From assembly GCA_013397435.1 (NCBI GenBank), contig VZRG01001644.1, positions 62,001-126,000 of the forward strand: 64,000 nucleotides of DNA. The letters run 5' to 3'. Position numbers and translations under genes: made by a program. This stretch comes from Erythrocercus mccallii. Its lineage: Eukaryota; Chordata; Aves; Passeriformes; Dicruridae. Shown in pieces: positions 63,501-64,000 of this stretch (within the stretch, counting starts at the first letter, position 1; each line of letters starts with the position of its first letter). The notes beneath the pieces are model-generated. The model ran no database searches. It was not told where the DNA came from and was given only the letters and a program-made list of their open reading frames with translations.

Positions 63501-64000
63501 TTCATCTACTTTTAGCAGTGCTGAGGGGTTAGGAGCATTTTTCACTAATATAAATTAACTACACTGACACACAACTAAGTGGTGGACAGACACTGCATCT
63601 AAGTGAATGTCAGGTTTGTTGACTTCATCAATAATGATAAAGTCTATAAGGGAGATATCTCAGTGCTCAGTGCACAATTGCTTTCCTTTCTAAGGTACTT
63701 TATCCACAAGTGGTAGCTGTTTCTAGACTGCTTATGTTCTCTTCCATGGGCATTTCAAATGGAAGAATTGTGAAGCAAGCACTCAGAGCTGTTAAAAACA
63801 TCCTGATGACCTGTTGGTCCTGCTGTGATCTCATGAACAGCATTCAAAAGCATGTTTGTGTGTTTATTACACATCATGTCTAACATGCTCTGAGTGAATG
63901 GAAGCAGTTTTGATGAGGTAATATATAAGGCTTAGCTGCAAAATTTATTTAGAAAATAATTATTATAAATTATTATTATTATAAATAATTTATCTTCTTT

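Larger units (their letters stand above)
59703..64000 (+). other. MATN2: MATN2 intron (5' part, runs past window end)
   Basis: AT-rich intron sequence with an LTR at 60324-60840 and short direct repeats at 60218-60247, 61586-61610 and 63166-63197. No further EGF exon is seen before 64000. The remaining EGF repeats, second VWA domain and coiled coil known from the family must be downstream. Confidence 0.85.

Noticed and set aside
1..64000. CRISPR arrays, bacterial operons, phage or plasmid genes
   Set aside because: Split exons with GT/AG introns, CR1 LINEs and a CpG island show vertebrate nuclear DNA. No spaced identical repeats of CRISPR type are present.

Overview
The window is vertebrate nuclear DNA, almost certainly from a bird. 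It is AT-rich with sparse split exons and long introns. It carries several CR1 LINE fragments (the main sauropsid retrotransposon), an LTR of avian ERV type, old MIR-like SINE remnants, and no mammalian L1 or Alu sequence. Many T/G-rich low-complexity tracts and one young LTR fit a passerine, but I cannot fix the order or species.

Two genes are recognised, both on the + strand, in the head-to-tail order LAPTM4B then MATN2 known from human 8q22. The first 9 kb is the 3' end of LAPTM4B. Positions 1-6935 are intron. The last coding exon (6936-7010) encodes a PY-motif tail, and a roughly 1.95-kb 3' UTR ends near a good AATAAA at 8934. From about 8.96 to 21.1 kb is intergenic. A CpG island at about 21.1-22.96 kb, interrupted by a 454-base assembly gap, is the likely MATN2 promoter and first exon.

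The rest is the 5' half of MATN2 (matrilin-2, an extracellular-matrix adaptor). I place a signal-peptide exon (31569-31730), one exon holding the whole first von Willebrand A domain (46199-46768), and three EGF exons of exactly 123 bases (50756-50878, 54062-54184, 59580-59702). All junctions are phase 1 with GT/AG signals, so the exons join into one open frame of 355 complete codons plus one base. Remaining EGF repeats, the second VWA domain and the coiled coil must lie beyond 64000.

Interspersed elements include a 1.24-kb antisense CR1 with decayed reverse transcriptase (42.4-43.6 kb), four shorter CR1 tails, an apparent solo LTR in sense orientation inside a MATN2 intron (60.3-60.8 kb), a composite (TTCC)n-(CCCTA)n microsatellite, and several perfect inverted repeats. 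I found no unknown coding system. The long single-frame ORFs in non-exon DNA look like chance. The most unusual items are the LTR with its structured 3' part, a kappa-B/TEAD palindrome in the CpG island, the composite microsatellite, and the uncertain identity of the third EGF exon.
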